A stretch of 64,000 bases of DNA from Streptosporangium becharense (lineage in GTDB: Bacteria > Actinomycetota > Actinomycetes > Streptosporangiales > Streptosporangiaceae), in contig NZ_JACHMP010000001.1 of the NCBI RefSeq assembly GCF_014204985.1, forward strand, positions 496,001 to 560,000, given 5' to 3'. This document shows, piece by piece, positions 40,326 through 47,970 of this stretch. Below the pieces are notes generated by a model. It made no database searches. It was given only the letters and a program-made list of their open reading frames with translations, and was not told where the DNA came from. How positions within the stretch are numbered: the stretch's first letter is position 1; each line of letters opens with the position of its first letter. Both the position numbers and the translations under genes were made by a program.

Positions 40326-42679
40326 GGCGGGCGTTTCTCGGCGAAGGCCGTGAGGCCCTCGATGAGGTCCTCACTGGCCAGGAGGTCGTCCACGGCCTCG
40401 GACGGGTGGGTGACGGCGTCCATCACGTCCGGGATCGCCCGCGTCTCCTCCATGATCTGCAGGGAGGCCCGGACCGAGGTGGGGGAACTCTCCAGGATCT
40501 CCCAGGCGAGCTCACGGGCACCCTCCAAAGCCTTCCCCGCCCCGGTCACCCGGTTCACCAGGCCGTGCTCCAGGGCCTCCGCCGCGTGGAGGCGGCGACC
40601 GGTGAGGATCATCTCGGTGGCCAGCTTCGGCGGGATCTCCCGGGGCAGCCTGACCAGGCCGCCCGCGCCGGCGACCAGGCCGACCTTCGCCTCGCTCAGC
40701 GCGAAGCGCGCGGTGGCGTCGGCCACCACCAGGTGACAGGCCAGGACGGCCTCGAAGCCTCCGCCCATGGCGAAGCCGTTGACCGCGGCGATGACCGGCT
40801 TGCGCATCTCCCTGCGGCCGGTCAGCCCGGCGAAGCCGTTCCTGGGTATCCACATGGACCTGCCCGAGGCCGAGTACAGCAGGTCGTCGCCCGCGGAGAA
40901 CGCCTTGTCGCCGGCGCCGGTGAGGATCGCGACCCACAGGCCGGGGTCGGCGAAGAAGGCGTCGAACACCTCGTCCAGCTCGTCGTTGGCCGGCGGGTGC
41001 AGGCTGTTGCGGCTCTCCGGGCGGTTGATGGTGATCTCCAGGATGTGCCCGTCCCGGCGTACGAGCACGTGCTCGTAGTCGTCGCGGAGCACGGCGGGCC
41101 GGGGCGGGAACAGCTCGTCCATCCGGGTGTCGCTGCCGCTCACCCGGTTGCCGAAGCCGAAGGAGCGGGCGTAGACGCGGCGGCCGACGGGCTCGCCGTC
41201 GCCGAGCAGGTCGAGCATCTCCTCGTCCCCGTCGGCCGCCGTCGCCAGGAAGCGCCGCCCGTCGGCCTCCAGCCTGCCGATCACGATGCCGGTCCGGCCG
41301 CCGTCACGACGGTGTTTGACGGTGTAGGTCTCGATCGTGGCCCAGCCGTCGGCGTGCACGGCCTGTTCGACGGCGGGCCAGGCGTCGATCTCGGCCTGGA
41401 GCGCGGCGCTGCCGTCCGGGCGCCATTCGGCGGGGGTGGTCGAGTAGACGCCGACCGAGTACTTGCTCAGCGTCCCGCCGTTGGCACCCACCAGCCCGTA
41501 CGCGCCGGGCCGTGCCCGGAGCCGCTGCACGACCTCGGCGATGGCGTGCATCGAGTAGTTGTTGCCCGCCCCGCCGAAGAACGGCAGGCCGCCGGTGACC
41601 GTCAGGCCGCGCGGGTCGTCACCGGTCAGGCCGAGACCGTCGCAGATGTTCGACACGGCGATCGGGAAACAGCTGTACAGGTCGATGAAGTCCAGGTCGT
41701 CCACGCCGAGGGCGGCCACGTCGAGGGCGTGCCGCACGGCCATGACGGAGGCCGGGCCGGAGCTGAGGTCGGCCCGCTCCAGCAGAGCGCGCTCGCGCAG
41801 GTCGGCGTGCCCGTGCAGGAAGACCCATCTCTCCTCGGGAACGCCGAGACGCCGGGCCGTGGCCACGGACGTCAGCAGGACGGCGGCCCCCTGGTTGACC
41901 TTCTCCCGCGCGACGAGGTAACGGAGGTAGGGGTCGGCGATGACCCGGTTGCCCGGGGTGGGGGTGACCAGTTCCCCGGCGCTGCGCTCGACGGGTGCGG
42001 CGGCGTGCGGGTTGGCCGCGGCGACCTTGGTGAACGGGGCGAACAGCGCTCCCATTCCGGCGGCGTACTCCTGCCGGCTCTGCTTCAGCCTGGCCCGGCG
42101 CGCGTTGTCGAACAGCGCGTACTGGCTCGGCGCGTCCGTCAGGCCGTGGGCGGTGTGCAGCCGGGAGGCCATCCCCTTCAGACCGTAGCCGCGGTCCTCC
42201 AGGTCGCCTTCGACGGTCTCCCCGAAGTCGGGCCGGTCCTCGGCCTTGGCGAAGTGCCGCACCGTGGAGATCGCCTCGGACCCGAAGAGCAGAACCGCCT
42301 GCGCGGAACCCGCCGCGATGGTCGCGGCGAACTCGTTGACCAGGTGCTGGGGGGCCTGCCCGCCGGCCACCTCGAGGACCGCCCGGCGGGGACGCGCTCC
42401 GACCCTCGCGGCGACGGACCGGGGGTAGTTGGTGGACTTCCCCAGCGGGGCCCGGGCGACGGGCGTGGAGATCTCGAACTGGCGCACCCCCGCCACGGTG
42501 TCGACGGCCGCGGCGACGGCCGCGGCGTCCGCCCCGGTGTCGGCGATCGCCTCGCGGGCCGCCGCCGCGGCCAGCTCGACGGGCGAGAGCCGCCGGTATC
42601 CGGGCTCCCCGATCCGCTCGGACGCCTGCCCGACGCCTACGAGCACCGGTGTGCGGGAATCTATGTCATGAAAGGTCAT
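40307..42679 (-). CDS. TLP1-type thiolase-like protein fused to an enoyl-CoA hydratase (crotonase)
   Basis: A 790-residue two-part protein. Residues 1 to about 505 are a thiolase-like protein: RTPVLVGVGQASER, LEVAGGQAPQHLVNEFAA where ordinary thiolases have the nucleophilic Cys, IDLYSCFPIAV, GGAGNNYSMHAIAE, and an extra C-terminal beta domain as in TLP1. Residues about 530-790 are a crotonase: EITINRPESRNSL, FSAGDDL, GGGFEAVLAC (first catalytic Glu) and ALSEAKVGLVAGAGGL (second Glu). The hydratase half looks active, the thiolase half lacks its Cys. I prefer the ATG at 42679 (GGAG seven bases upstream) over 42685. No frameshift is needed; the fusion is continuous. Confidence 0.85.
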   Translation of the reverse strand: MTFHDIDSRTPVLVGVGQASERIGEPGYRRLSPVELAAAAAREAIADTGADAAAVAAAVDTVAGVRQFEISTPVARAPLGKSTNYPRSVAARVGARPRRAVLEVAGGQAPQHLVNEFAATIAAGSAQAVLLFGSEAISTVRHFAKAEDRPDFGETVEGDLEDRGYGLKGMASRLHTAHGLTDAPSQYALFDNARRARLKQSRQEYAAGMGALFAPFTKVAAANPHAAAPVERSAGELVTPTPGNRVIADPYLRYLVAREKVNQGAAVLLTSVATARRLGVPEERWVFLHGHADLRERALLERADLSSGPASVMAVRHALDVAALGVDDLDFIDLYSCFPIAVSNICDGLGLTGDDPRGLTVTGGLPFFGGAGNNYSMHAIAEVVQRLRARPGAYGLVGANGGTLSKYSVGVYSTTPAEWRPDGSAALQAEIDAWPAVEQAVHADGWATIETYTVKHRRDGGRTGIVIGRLEADGRRFLATAADGDEEMLDLLGDGEPVGRRVYARSFGFGNRVSGSDTRMDELFPPRPAVLRDDYEHVLVRRDGHILEITINRPESRNSLHPPANDELDEVFDAFFADPGLWVAILTGAGDKAFSAGDDLLYSASGRSMWIPRNGFAGLTGRREMRKPVIAAVNGFAMGGGFEAVLACHLVVADATARFALSEAKVGLVAGAGGLVRLPREIPPKLATEMILTGRRLHAAEALEHGLVNRVTGAGKALEGARELAWEILESSPTSVRASLQIMEETRAIPDVMDAVTHPSEAVDDLLASEDLIEGLTAFAEKRPPRWRNR

Positions 42680-43237
42680 CGTCATACTCCAAGAACTGAG
42701 GGGACCAGGGTCCCCCTCCTCCGCGGGTGACGTCGACCACTCGGCCCCCCGGGAGAAGCAAGGCGCGGGCGTTTCCGCTTCCCGGCATTCACGATCACTT
42801 TCCTTCCGGTCACCCGCTGCTCCCCCGCGCGACCCAAAGTAACTTCGGACGCGCCAGAATACGACAGACAATAAACGGACAATCGACCACTTATAGAATA
42901 AATATCACGCCGAAATATTAATAATAGGACTTATACATATATTTACACCTGACAGTGGTTGTTGGCCATGACCGGCTTCCACACGCACGCACGCACGACA
43001 CGGACCGGTGCCGCGGTCCTCGAAGCGCGCGGGAAGGCGACAGGCGTCGGCGAACAGACGCAGCCATGCTTGCTCCTTGACTAAGGGGCCGGCCCCGCGA
43101 TGGGAGGCGGTCAGAGGCACGAACCGGTAGGCCGCGTAGGCGACGTCCCGGAGGCCGGCCAGGTGCGCATCGACGTCACGGGGGCGGGCGGGAGCGGCAG
43201 CCCGGACAAGGATCCCGTGTTCTATGATCTCGGGCCT
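42680..43237. other. Gene-free interval with AT-rich block
   Basis: No gene I can support lies in these 558 bases. About 42835-42955 is strikingly A+T rich for this genome (runs such as AATATTAATAATAGG and TTATACATATATTTAC). It lies upstream of the minus-strand fusion gene and may hold its promoter. A minus-strand reading frame around 42905-43120 resembles no protein family I know. Confidence 0.5.
43223..43228 (+). promoter_or_regulatory. -10-like TATGAT close to the GNAT start
   Basis: TATGAT ends ten bases before the ATG at 43238, so transcription would begin at or next to the start codon. No Shine-Dalgarno sequence is present, which agrees with a leaderless message. No good -35 is visible. 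Confidence 0.4.
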
Positions 43238-43798
43238 ATGGGCCCATCACGCACGCTGTCCGCCGCGGAAATCTCTTCGGAGCGACTCCTGCTTCGCAGA
43301 GCGTTGCACGATGCCGACCGTGAAGGGTTCATCGAGCTTTCGACCGATCCCGAGGTTCAGGCGTACATCGGCGGTCCCCGGCCTCGGAGTGACGTCGAGC
43401 AGCGCTTCGACGCAGCAATCGCCGACGCGACATCCAAGCCCGGCGCTTATGTCATCGCGGACAGCACGACGAACCGATTTATCGGAACGTTGATGCTCGC
43501 CCGCCGGTCGGCCGAGGCCCCCGGACATGTCACCGAGGATGGCGGGGAACTGGAACTGGGCTACGTACTGCGGCGCAGCGCATGGGGCGTGGGGTTCGCA
43601 TTCGAGGCCGCGACGGCCGTGTTGCGCGCTGCGGCTGACGAACTCCCCGACCAGCCGGTCTTGCTCGTGACCCAGACCGCGAACAAGCGATCGCTGAAAC
43701 TCGCCGCCCGCCTTGGCTTTCGCCCCGTCAGCACGTTCGAGGAGTACGGCGCCGAGCAGACCCTCTGCGTGGCTCCCCTGTCCATGTTCAAAATTTGA
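43238..43798 (+). CDS. GNAT family N-acetyltransferase (RimJ/RimL-like)
   Basis: 186 residues: SSERLLLRRALHDADREGFIELSTDPEVQAYIGG at the start is typical of RimJ/RimL-type acetyltransferases, and ELGYVLRRSAWGVGFAFEAATAVLRAAAD (about 108-136) forms the acetyl-CoA site, followed by TANKRSLKLAARLGFRPV. It would move an acetyl group from acetyl-CoA to an amine; the target is unknown. ATG 43238 is the first residue that makes family sense; the open frame from 43100 adds unrelated residues. Codon use looks less GC-extreme than neighbouring genes. Confidence 0.83.
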   Translation: MGPSRTLSAAEISSERLLLRRALHDADREGFIELSTDPEVQAYIGGPRPRSDVEQRFDAAIADATSKPGAYVIADSTTNRFIGTLMLARRSAEAPGHVTEDGGELELGYVLRRSAWGVGFAFEAATAVLRAAADELPDQPVLLVTQTANKRSLKLAARLGFRPVSTFEEYGAEQTLCVAPLSMFKI

Positions 43799-43996
43799 TC
43801 ACAGCCGGAGTCGACCCGGTGTGGTGGACATCCGACCTCTGGGGAACCCCGGTTCCAGGACTTCGTCCGCTGCCGCCTGAGTATTCGGGACTGAGGTGCC
43901 CCGAATCTTCATGAAGCCGTCCGGAAAACGCGGGGCTCCTCATGACGTTGGAGACCGGCACCGGCGGACGGTCTGCAGATGACCAGGAGGGTCGCC

Positions 43997-44590
43997 CTAT
44001 CGGTGGACGCGGTCGCCGGTGAGGCCGGTCATGAGGAGATCGGCGAGCCGCCGGTACGCCTCCGCGTCGTCCAGGCCGGTCGCGGCCTTGATCTCGCCAC
44101 GCTGGACGGCGGCCATCACCTGTCCCACCGCGGCCCCCACGAACGAGGCGTCGACGGGGCGTAGCCGCCCGGCCTCGACCCCTTCGGCGACCAGGTCGCG
44201 CACCCGCCCGGCCGCCATGCGGGTGTTGTCCAGATAGACCTCGTTGGCCGGCGCGAACGCGGCGAGGTCGGCGTAGAACGCCGGAGACGCCGGTCGCAGC
44301 TCCCCGGCGACCGCCTCCAGGTAGGAGGCCAGCCGCTCCCCCGCGTCGCGCACGGCCACCCGGGCCTCGATCCGGGCCGCGGCGCCCTTGAAGAACGCGC
44401 GCACGACCGTGACCACGATCTGTTCCTTGCTCGGCGCGACCAGGTACAGCGTGCTCTTCGAGCAGCGCAGCCGCCTGGCCAGGTCTTCGACGCTGAAGGC
44501 GGCGAAACCCTCGGCCAGGAAGAGGGTGAGCAACTCGCCGATCATCTCCTCGCGGCGTGCGCGTGACTTCTCCGACAGGCCTCTGACCAT
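43997..44590 (-). CDS. TetR-family transcriptional regulator
   Basis: 197 residues. The N-terminal helix-turn-helix is REEMIGELLTLFLAEGFAAFSVEDLARRLRCSKSTLYLVAPSKEQIV (about 13-60); the rest is an alpha-helical ligand domain. Its target is unknown; no transporter or enzyme is directly beside it. An inverted repeat eight bases upstream of the ATG suggests autoregulation. The 198-base gap to the convergent GNAT gene holds nothing I recognise. Confidence 0.9.
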   Translation of the reverse strand: MVRGLSEKSRARREEMIGELLTLFLAEGFAAFSVEDLARRLRCSKSTLYLVAPSKEQIVVTVVRAFFKGAAARIEARVAVRDAGERLASYLEAVAGELRPASPAFYADLAAFAPANEVYLDNTRMAAGRVRDLVAEGVEAGRLRPVDASFVGAAVGQVMAAVQRGEIKAATGLDDAEAYRRLADLLMTGLTGDRVHR

Positions 44591-44597
44591 GGCTCAA

Positions 44598-44625
44598 AAG
44601 TACCAGGGACGATACCTCGGTACTT
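44598..44625. promoter_or_regulatory. Candidate TetR operator
   Basis: AAGTACC (44598-44604) and GGTACTT (44619-44625) are perfect inverted arms separated by 14 bases. The site starts eight bases upstream of the TetR ATG, an autoregulatory position. Confidence 0.5.
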
Positions 44626-45066
44626 GAACGAGTACGAGTCGTCGGGGCCGCGTTGTGACGAGGGCCGACAGATGGCCGGTCCCGACCGTCACAGTGCAGG
44701 TCAGCAGGAGGCCAGGACGGGGAGTGAGTAGTGAATCCTCCCAGGTGCGGGTGGAGGCTCCACCGAACTCGGACGATTCATGACCTGTGTGGTTCACATG
44801 ACTCGTGTGGTCCGCTTGATCCGCGTGGTTCGCATACTCTGGGTGCGCGTGACGGCCATGTCCGTGGTTCTTCTCACGCTCGAGGCGACCAATGCGGTGT
44901 GGACTCAGGCACGGCAATCCTCCAGGCCCACATCTTGTCTCAATCCCGCCTACCTCATACGGGGTTCGGGTATATGGAAACGACTCTTTCGGAAGCGCAT
45001 TCCATGACATCAGGACCGGCTGAATCACGAGCTCGCCATTCGCCGGCCGACGGCAGGAACGACACC
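44626..45066. other. Gap with possible His-rich coding remnant
   Basis: No complete gene is supported. Read on the minus strand, 44780-44880 encodes a His-rich string (HGHGRHAHPEYANHAD, then DHTSHVNHTGHES) like the metal-binding tails of copper proteins, but without a convincing start or conserved domain. The DNA there is an imperfect repeat of CGTGTGGTCCGC-like units. Confidence 0.4.
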
Positions 45067-45096
45067 TGACCCGATGTCCACGACGGTCGGTAGAAT
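45067..45096 (+). promoter_or_regulatory. Promoter of the BlaI-type repressor gene
   Basis: TAGAAT (45091-45096) is a near-consensus -10; an 18-base spacer separates it from TGACCC (45067-45072), a weak -35. The start codon is 34 bases downstream. The palindrome GAAATTTC (45098-45105) follows the -10. Confidence 0.5.
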
Positions 45097-45129
45097 TGAA
45101 ATTTCACCGGTGGATGGGAGTTTCATGCG

Positions 45130-45498
45130 ATGCGTGGTCTGGGAGAGCTGGAGTCCACGGTCATGGAGCGCCTGTGGTCGTACCGCCGGCCCACGTCGGT
45201 CAGGGATGTGCTCGAAGACCTCCGCCGTGAGCGGGAGATCGCCTATACCACCGTCATGACGGTGATGGACAAGCTTCACAAGAAGGGCCTGCTCCGCAGG
45301 AAGGCGGTCGGCCGGGCGTACATCTACGAGACGGTGGCCAGCAAGGAGGCCTACACCGCGGAGCTGATGCGCAGCACGCTCGCCTCCAGCGGCAACCAGG
45401 CGGCCACGCTGGTGCACTTCCTGGAGCGGCTGACCCCCGAGGAGGCGGTCGCGTTGGAGGCCGCGCTGCGGGTGTATCCGCTCGGGGATCACGGATGA
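45130..45498 (+). CDS. BlaI/MecI/CopY-family repressor
   Basis: 122 residues with the winged-helix pattern GELESTVMERLWSYRRPTSVRDVLEDLRREREIAYTTVMTVMDKLHKKGLLRRKAVGRAYIYE (about 5-68) and a C-terminal dimerisation helix pair. Family members repress beta-lactamase or copper-export genes. No sensor peptidase (BlaR1-type) is adjacent. A copper-chaperone and DUF305 cluster follows, with two dyads of the right size for this family, so control of metal or redox genes is likely. GGGAG lies nine bases before the ATG. Confidence 0.9.
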   Translation: MRGLGELESTVMERLWSYRRPTSVRDVLEDLRREREIAYTTVMTVMDKLHKKGLLRRKAVGRAYIYETVASKEAYTAELMRSTLASSGNQAATLVHFLERLTPEEAVALEAALRVYPLGDHG

Positions 45499-45681
45499 CG
45501 GCCGCCACCCCGAGCAGGTGACCGGCCTGCCCGCCCGCAAACAGACCCATCCGTGCGGGCGGCATCACCCCGCCCTGACCGCCGGGGACGCCGGTTCTCC
45601 ATCATCTACCGCCCCGCCCGCAGCTGAGGGCCACGACAGGCCTGGCCGGAGCCGCGCCTGCGCCGACTCGCGCGGGAGAAA

Positions 45682-45706
45682 GCCGCGGGGACCTTGTCTC
45701 CGCGGC
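45682..45706. terminator. Hairpin downstream of the repressor gene
   Basis: GCCGCGGGGAC (45682-45692) pairs with GTCTCCGCGGC (45696-45706) through one G-U and a CTT loop. It lies between converging genes. The rest of 45499-45842 is gene-free. Confidence 0.5.
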
Positions 45707-45789
45707 GTCATCGGTGGTCTCGCCGAGCGGCTGCCGGGAGAGGATGCGGGTTTCGGCGAACGCGGCGCGTGAACCACGGTGTCGAAAGC

Positions 45790-45828
45790 CGGCGGTGTCC
45801 GGATGCGGACCGGGTTCGGACACCGCCG
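45790..45828. terminator. Perfect 12-bp hairpin at the end of the DUF305 operon
   Basis: CGGCGGTGTCCG (45790-45801) and its complement (45817-45828) enclose a 15-base loop, just past the DUF305 stop on the minus strand. It is a likely terminator for that operon. Confidence 0.6.
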
Positions 45829-45842
45829 ACTTTCCTACCGGA

Positions 45843-46469
45843 TCAGAGCCGGTCGAGGATCTCCTGCATCTGCTCGATCTCCGCCTGCTGGGCGGTCTCG
45901 ATGGTCTTGGCGAGCTCCTTGGCCTTGGGGTCGGCCCCTTGCGCCTGCTCGGTCCCGGCCATCTCGATCGCCCCCTTGTGGTGAGCGATCATCAGCCGGC
46001 AGAAGAGCCTGTCGAACGCTGCCCCCTTGGCCGCCTGGAGCTTGACCATGTCCTCCTCGGTCATCATGCCGGGCATGCCGTGCCCGCCATGGCCTCCCTC
46101 CGGAACCGCAGGCCGGCCCCAGGCGGTCAGCCACTCGGTCATGGTGGCGATCTCCGGGTCTTGGGCGGCCTTGATCTTCGCCGCCAGCTCCTTCACCTTC
46201 GCATCAGCGGCCCGCGTCTCGGCCAGCTCGGCCATCTCCACGGCCTGCTCATGATGCGGGATCATCATCTGCGCGAACATGACGTCGGCGTCGTTGAAGG
46301 AGGCTCCCGGCGACTGGCTCGCGGTCGGCGTGGGGACACTGCTGGACACGCCGGCATGGCCTGTCATCGCATCATCGCCCCCGCCGCAGGCGGTGAGCAG
46401 CGCGAGGGCACCGGCTCCCGCCGTGACGGACAGCGCGAGCCTGCGAAGAACGGATCGGTTGGCGAACAT
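45843..46469 (-). CDS. DUF305 lipoprotein (first copy)
   Basis: 208 residues. A lipoprotein signal ends ALALLTAC (Cys about 28). The DUF305 domain shows paired histidine motifs MMIPHHEQAVEMAELAE and LMIAHHKGAIEMAG, plus a His/Met-rich centre (GGHGGHGMPGMM). DUF305 is a helical, metal-associated domain of unknown enzymatic role, often near copper genes. ATG 46469 gives the signal its normal start. It lies 86 bases after the DUF6153-like gene on the same strand and is paralogous to the second copy at 47971-48612. Confidence 0.88.
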   Translation of the reverse strand: MFANRSVLRRLALSVTAGAGALALLTACGGGDDAMTGHAGVSSSVPTPTASQSPGASFNDADVMFAQMMIPHHEQAVEMAELAETRAADAKVKELAAKIKAAQDPEIATMTEWLTAWGRPAVPEGGHGGHGMPGMMTEEDMVKLQAAKGAAFDRLFCRLMIAHHKGAIEMAGTEQAQGADPKAKELAKTIETAQQAEIEQMQEILDRL

Positions 46470-46555
46470 ACCTGGTGATCTCTTTCTGGTTCGTCGTATC
46501 TGCATGCCGATCGTCTGCGGACGGATCTCAGATGCCGTCCGCGCGGATGGTCGGC

Positions 46556-46999
46556 CTATATCCGCAGAACCGACAGGGAGGCCAGGCGCAGCGCCGTCCT
46601 TCGCGGGGGAGGGCGGGCGACGAGCAGCACCGGTGAGGCGTCGGCGGCTCGGGCGTCCTGAACCTGCCGCGTCCACGCCGACCACACGCCGAGGAAGAGA
46701 AGCAGGAGCGACGCCAGAACCGCCAGGCAGACGGAGGTCGGATCCAGAACGGGAAGGGGGTCACCGGGCAGGGGAAGCAGGTGCTCGATGCCGGTCTCCG
46801 GGACGGGGGCGGAGACAGGCCGGGCTTCCGGGATTTTGTGATCATCAGGTGAGGCATGCCCGGAGACGGCGGCCAGGCCGCCGTGTCCCCGTTCGTGGCT
46901 CAGGTGCCCCAGTGTGTGCATCCCGGCGATGCCGAGGATCAGAGCGATGAGAAGCCAGCGTGACACCTGCAGGGCGGACCGGCGGGATGAACCGTTCAT
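46556..46999 (-). CDS. Small membrane protein, DUF6153-like
   Basis: 147 residues with an N-terminal helix (SRWLLIALILGIAGMHTLGHL), a His-containing middle, a second helix (LAVLASLLLLFLGVW) and a Pro/Arg tail ending LASLSVLRI. This layout matches the DUF6153 proteins of actinomycetes, often found beside DUF305 genes. Function is unknown. GGGGGAAG precedes the ATG. It starts the two-gene DUF6153-DUF305 operon, and a BlaI-sized dyad lies 47 bases upstream. Confidence 0.72.
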   Translation of the reverse strand: MNGSSRRSALQVSRWLLIALILGIAGMHTLGHLSHERGHGGLAAVSGHASPDDHKIPEARPVSAPVPETGIEHLLPLPGDPLPVLDPTSVCLAVLASLLLLFLGVWSAWTRQVQDARAADASPVLLVARPPPRRTALRLASLSVLRI

Positions 47000-47045
47000 C
47001 TTCCCCCTCGCCCGCGTACGACCCGGCCACTTCCTCCCAGCATCT

Positions 47046-47062
47046 TACGATGGATAGTCGTA
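47046..47062. promoter_or_regulatory. Candidate BlaI-type operator, site A
   Basis: TACGATGGATAGTCGTA has perfect 5-base arms around seven bases. It lies 47-63 bases upstream of the DUF6153-like start. It agrees with site B (47783-47799) at 12 of 17 positions. A minus-strand -10-like TAAGAT overlaps its edge. Confidence 0.5.
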
Positions 47063-47259
47063 GAAAATACGGAGAGGCTCCACGGTGGCGAGCGGCCGCA
47101 TGGCGCGGGCCCACGATCGGAATGACCTCCGCGCCGGATCAGGCCGAGACACCCGATCGGTACCTCGCAGTTCCGACAGCAAGCGTCGAAGCCGGACCGG
47201 CCCCGCGGGTGGGCGCGCACGCCAGTGCACGCCCACCGTCGGTTCTCCGGGCGAGATCC

Positions 47260-47571
47260 CTACGAGGCGCCGGCGGGCGAGGCGTCGGTGGGCGAGGCGT
47301 CGGCCAGGACGTAACCGGCCCGGTCGACGGCCTGGCGGATCTCCTCGGTGGAGAAGCCCGTGCCACGGACGGTGACGACGCCGGTGGGCAGGTCGACCGA
47401 GACCCCGGTGACACCGCCGACCTTGCCGATCTCGGCGGAGACCGACGAGACGCAGTGCCCGCAGGTCATCCCGCCGACCGTGTAGACGTTCGCGTCGGCG
47501 GCTCGGGCCACCGCCTCGGCCTGGGGGGCGGTGACGGCGTCCGCGGTGCCGCATGAGCATGCCGTGCACAT
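47260..47571 (-). CDS. copZ: Copper chaperone/HMA-domain protein (CopZ-like)
   Basis: 103 residues containing one heavy-metal-associated domain with the copper-binding loop GGMTCGHCVSSV (about 34-45) and a GYVLAD end strand. The N-terminus adds a second cysteine group, MCTACSCG, and about 25 linker residues not found in minimal CopZ. It would carry Cu(I) in the cytoplasm to an exporter or sensor. GAGAGGAG precedes the ATG. Two CsoR-type operators lie within 70 bases upstream. No copper P-type ATPase is in the window. The gap 47000-47259 otherwise holds only site A. Confidence 0.88.
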   Translation of the reverse strand: MCTACSCGTADAVTAPQAEAVARAADANVYTVGGMTCGHCVSSVSAEIGKVGGVTGVSVDLPTGVVTVRGTGFSTEEIRQAVDRAGYVLADASPTDASPAGAS

Positions 47572-47590
47572 GAGGTTCTCCTCTCACATG

Positions 47591-47605
47591 TACCCCTATG
47601 GGGTA
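47591..47605. promoter_or_regulatory. CsoR/RicR-type copper operator 1
   Basis: TACCCC-tat-GGGGTA is the C-tract/G-tract dyad typical of copper-sensing CsoR-family repressors. It lies 20 bases upstream of the copZ start, inside the expected leader or promoter. Confidence 0.72.
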
Positions 47606-47624
47606 TCTCATTGTGAGCTTAACA

Positions 47625-47639
47625 TACCCCCAGGGGGTT
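47625..47639. promoter_or_regulatory. CsoR/RicR-type copper operator 2
   Basis: TACCCCCAGGGGGTT has perfect ACCCCC/GGGGGT arms around a central A. It is 34 bases from operator 1 centre to centre, about three helical turns, on the same side of copZ. Confidence 0.68.
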
Positions 47640-47782
47640 CATATTCCCAGAGGGACCCGCGACGTCGTCGACGGGCGGCCGGTTCCACGCCGGAACGGGG
47701 GCACGAACCGCCCATTCGTTCACGTCAGAGGCCCACCCTGATATGCGCCGGACAGCTCCGGTACCACCCAGGACCCACTTCC

Positions 47783-47799
47783 TACTATCGCCAGTAGTA
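47783..47799. promoter_or_regulatory. Candidate BlaI-type operator, site B
   Basis: TACTATCGCCAGTAGTA has perfect 5-base arms around seven bases, the same architecture as site A. It lies in the 399-base gap between copZ and the second DUF305 gene. No gene is supported in that gap. Confidence 0.45.
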
Positions 47800-47970
47800 C
47801 TTTTGGGGTCAGCTGGAGGGGCGGGCACGCCATGCCCGGACCCGGCGAGCCGGCAATTACGATCATGGAACGTATCCGGTCCCGGATGGGTACGGGATTC
47901 AGCCGGCCTTCCTGCACTGCCCGCAGCGGTGAAGACGCGCCGTGATCACGGCTTCGCGCCGAAGTACGGA

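Noticed and set aside
47831..47943. Short plus-strand frame after GGAGGGG with ATG at about 47832
   Set aside because: It has a passable ribosome site but no recognisable sequence features, no coupled neighbour and runs head-on towards a DUF305 gene.
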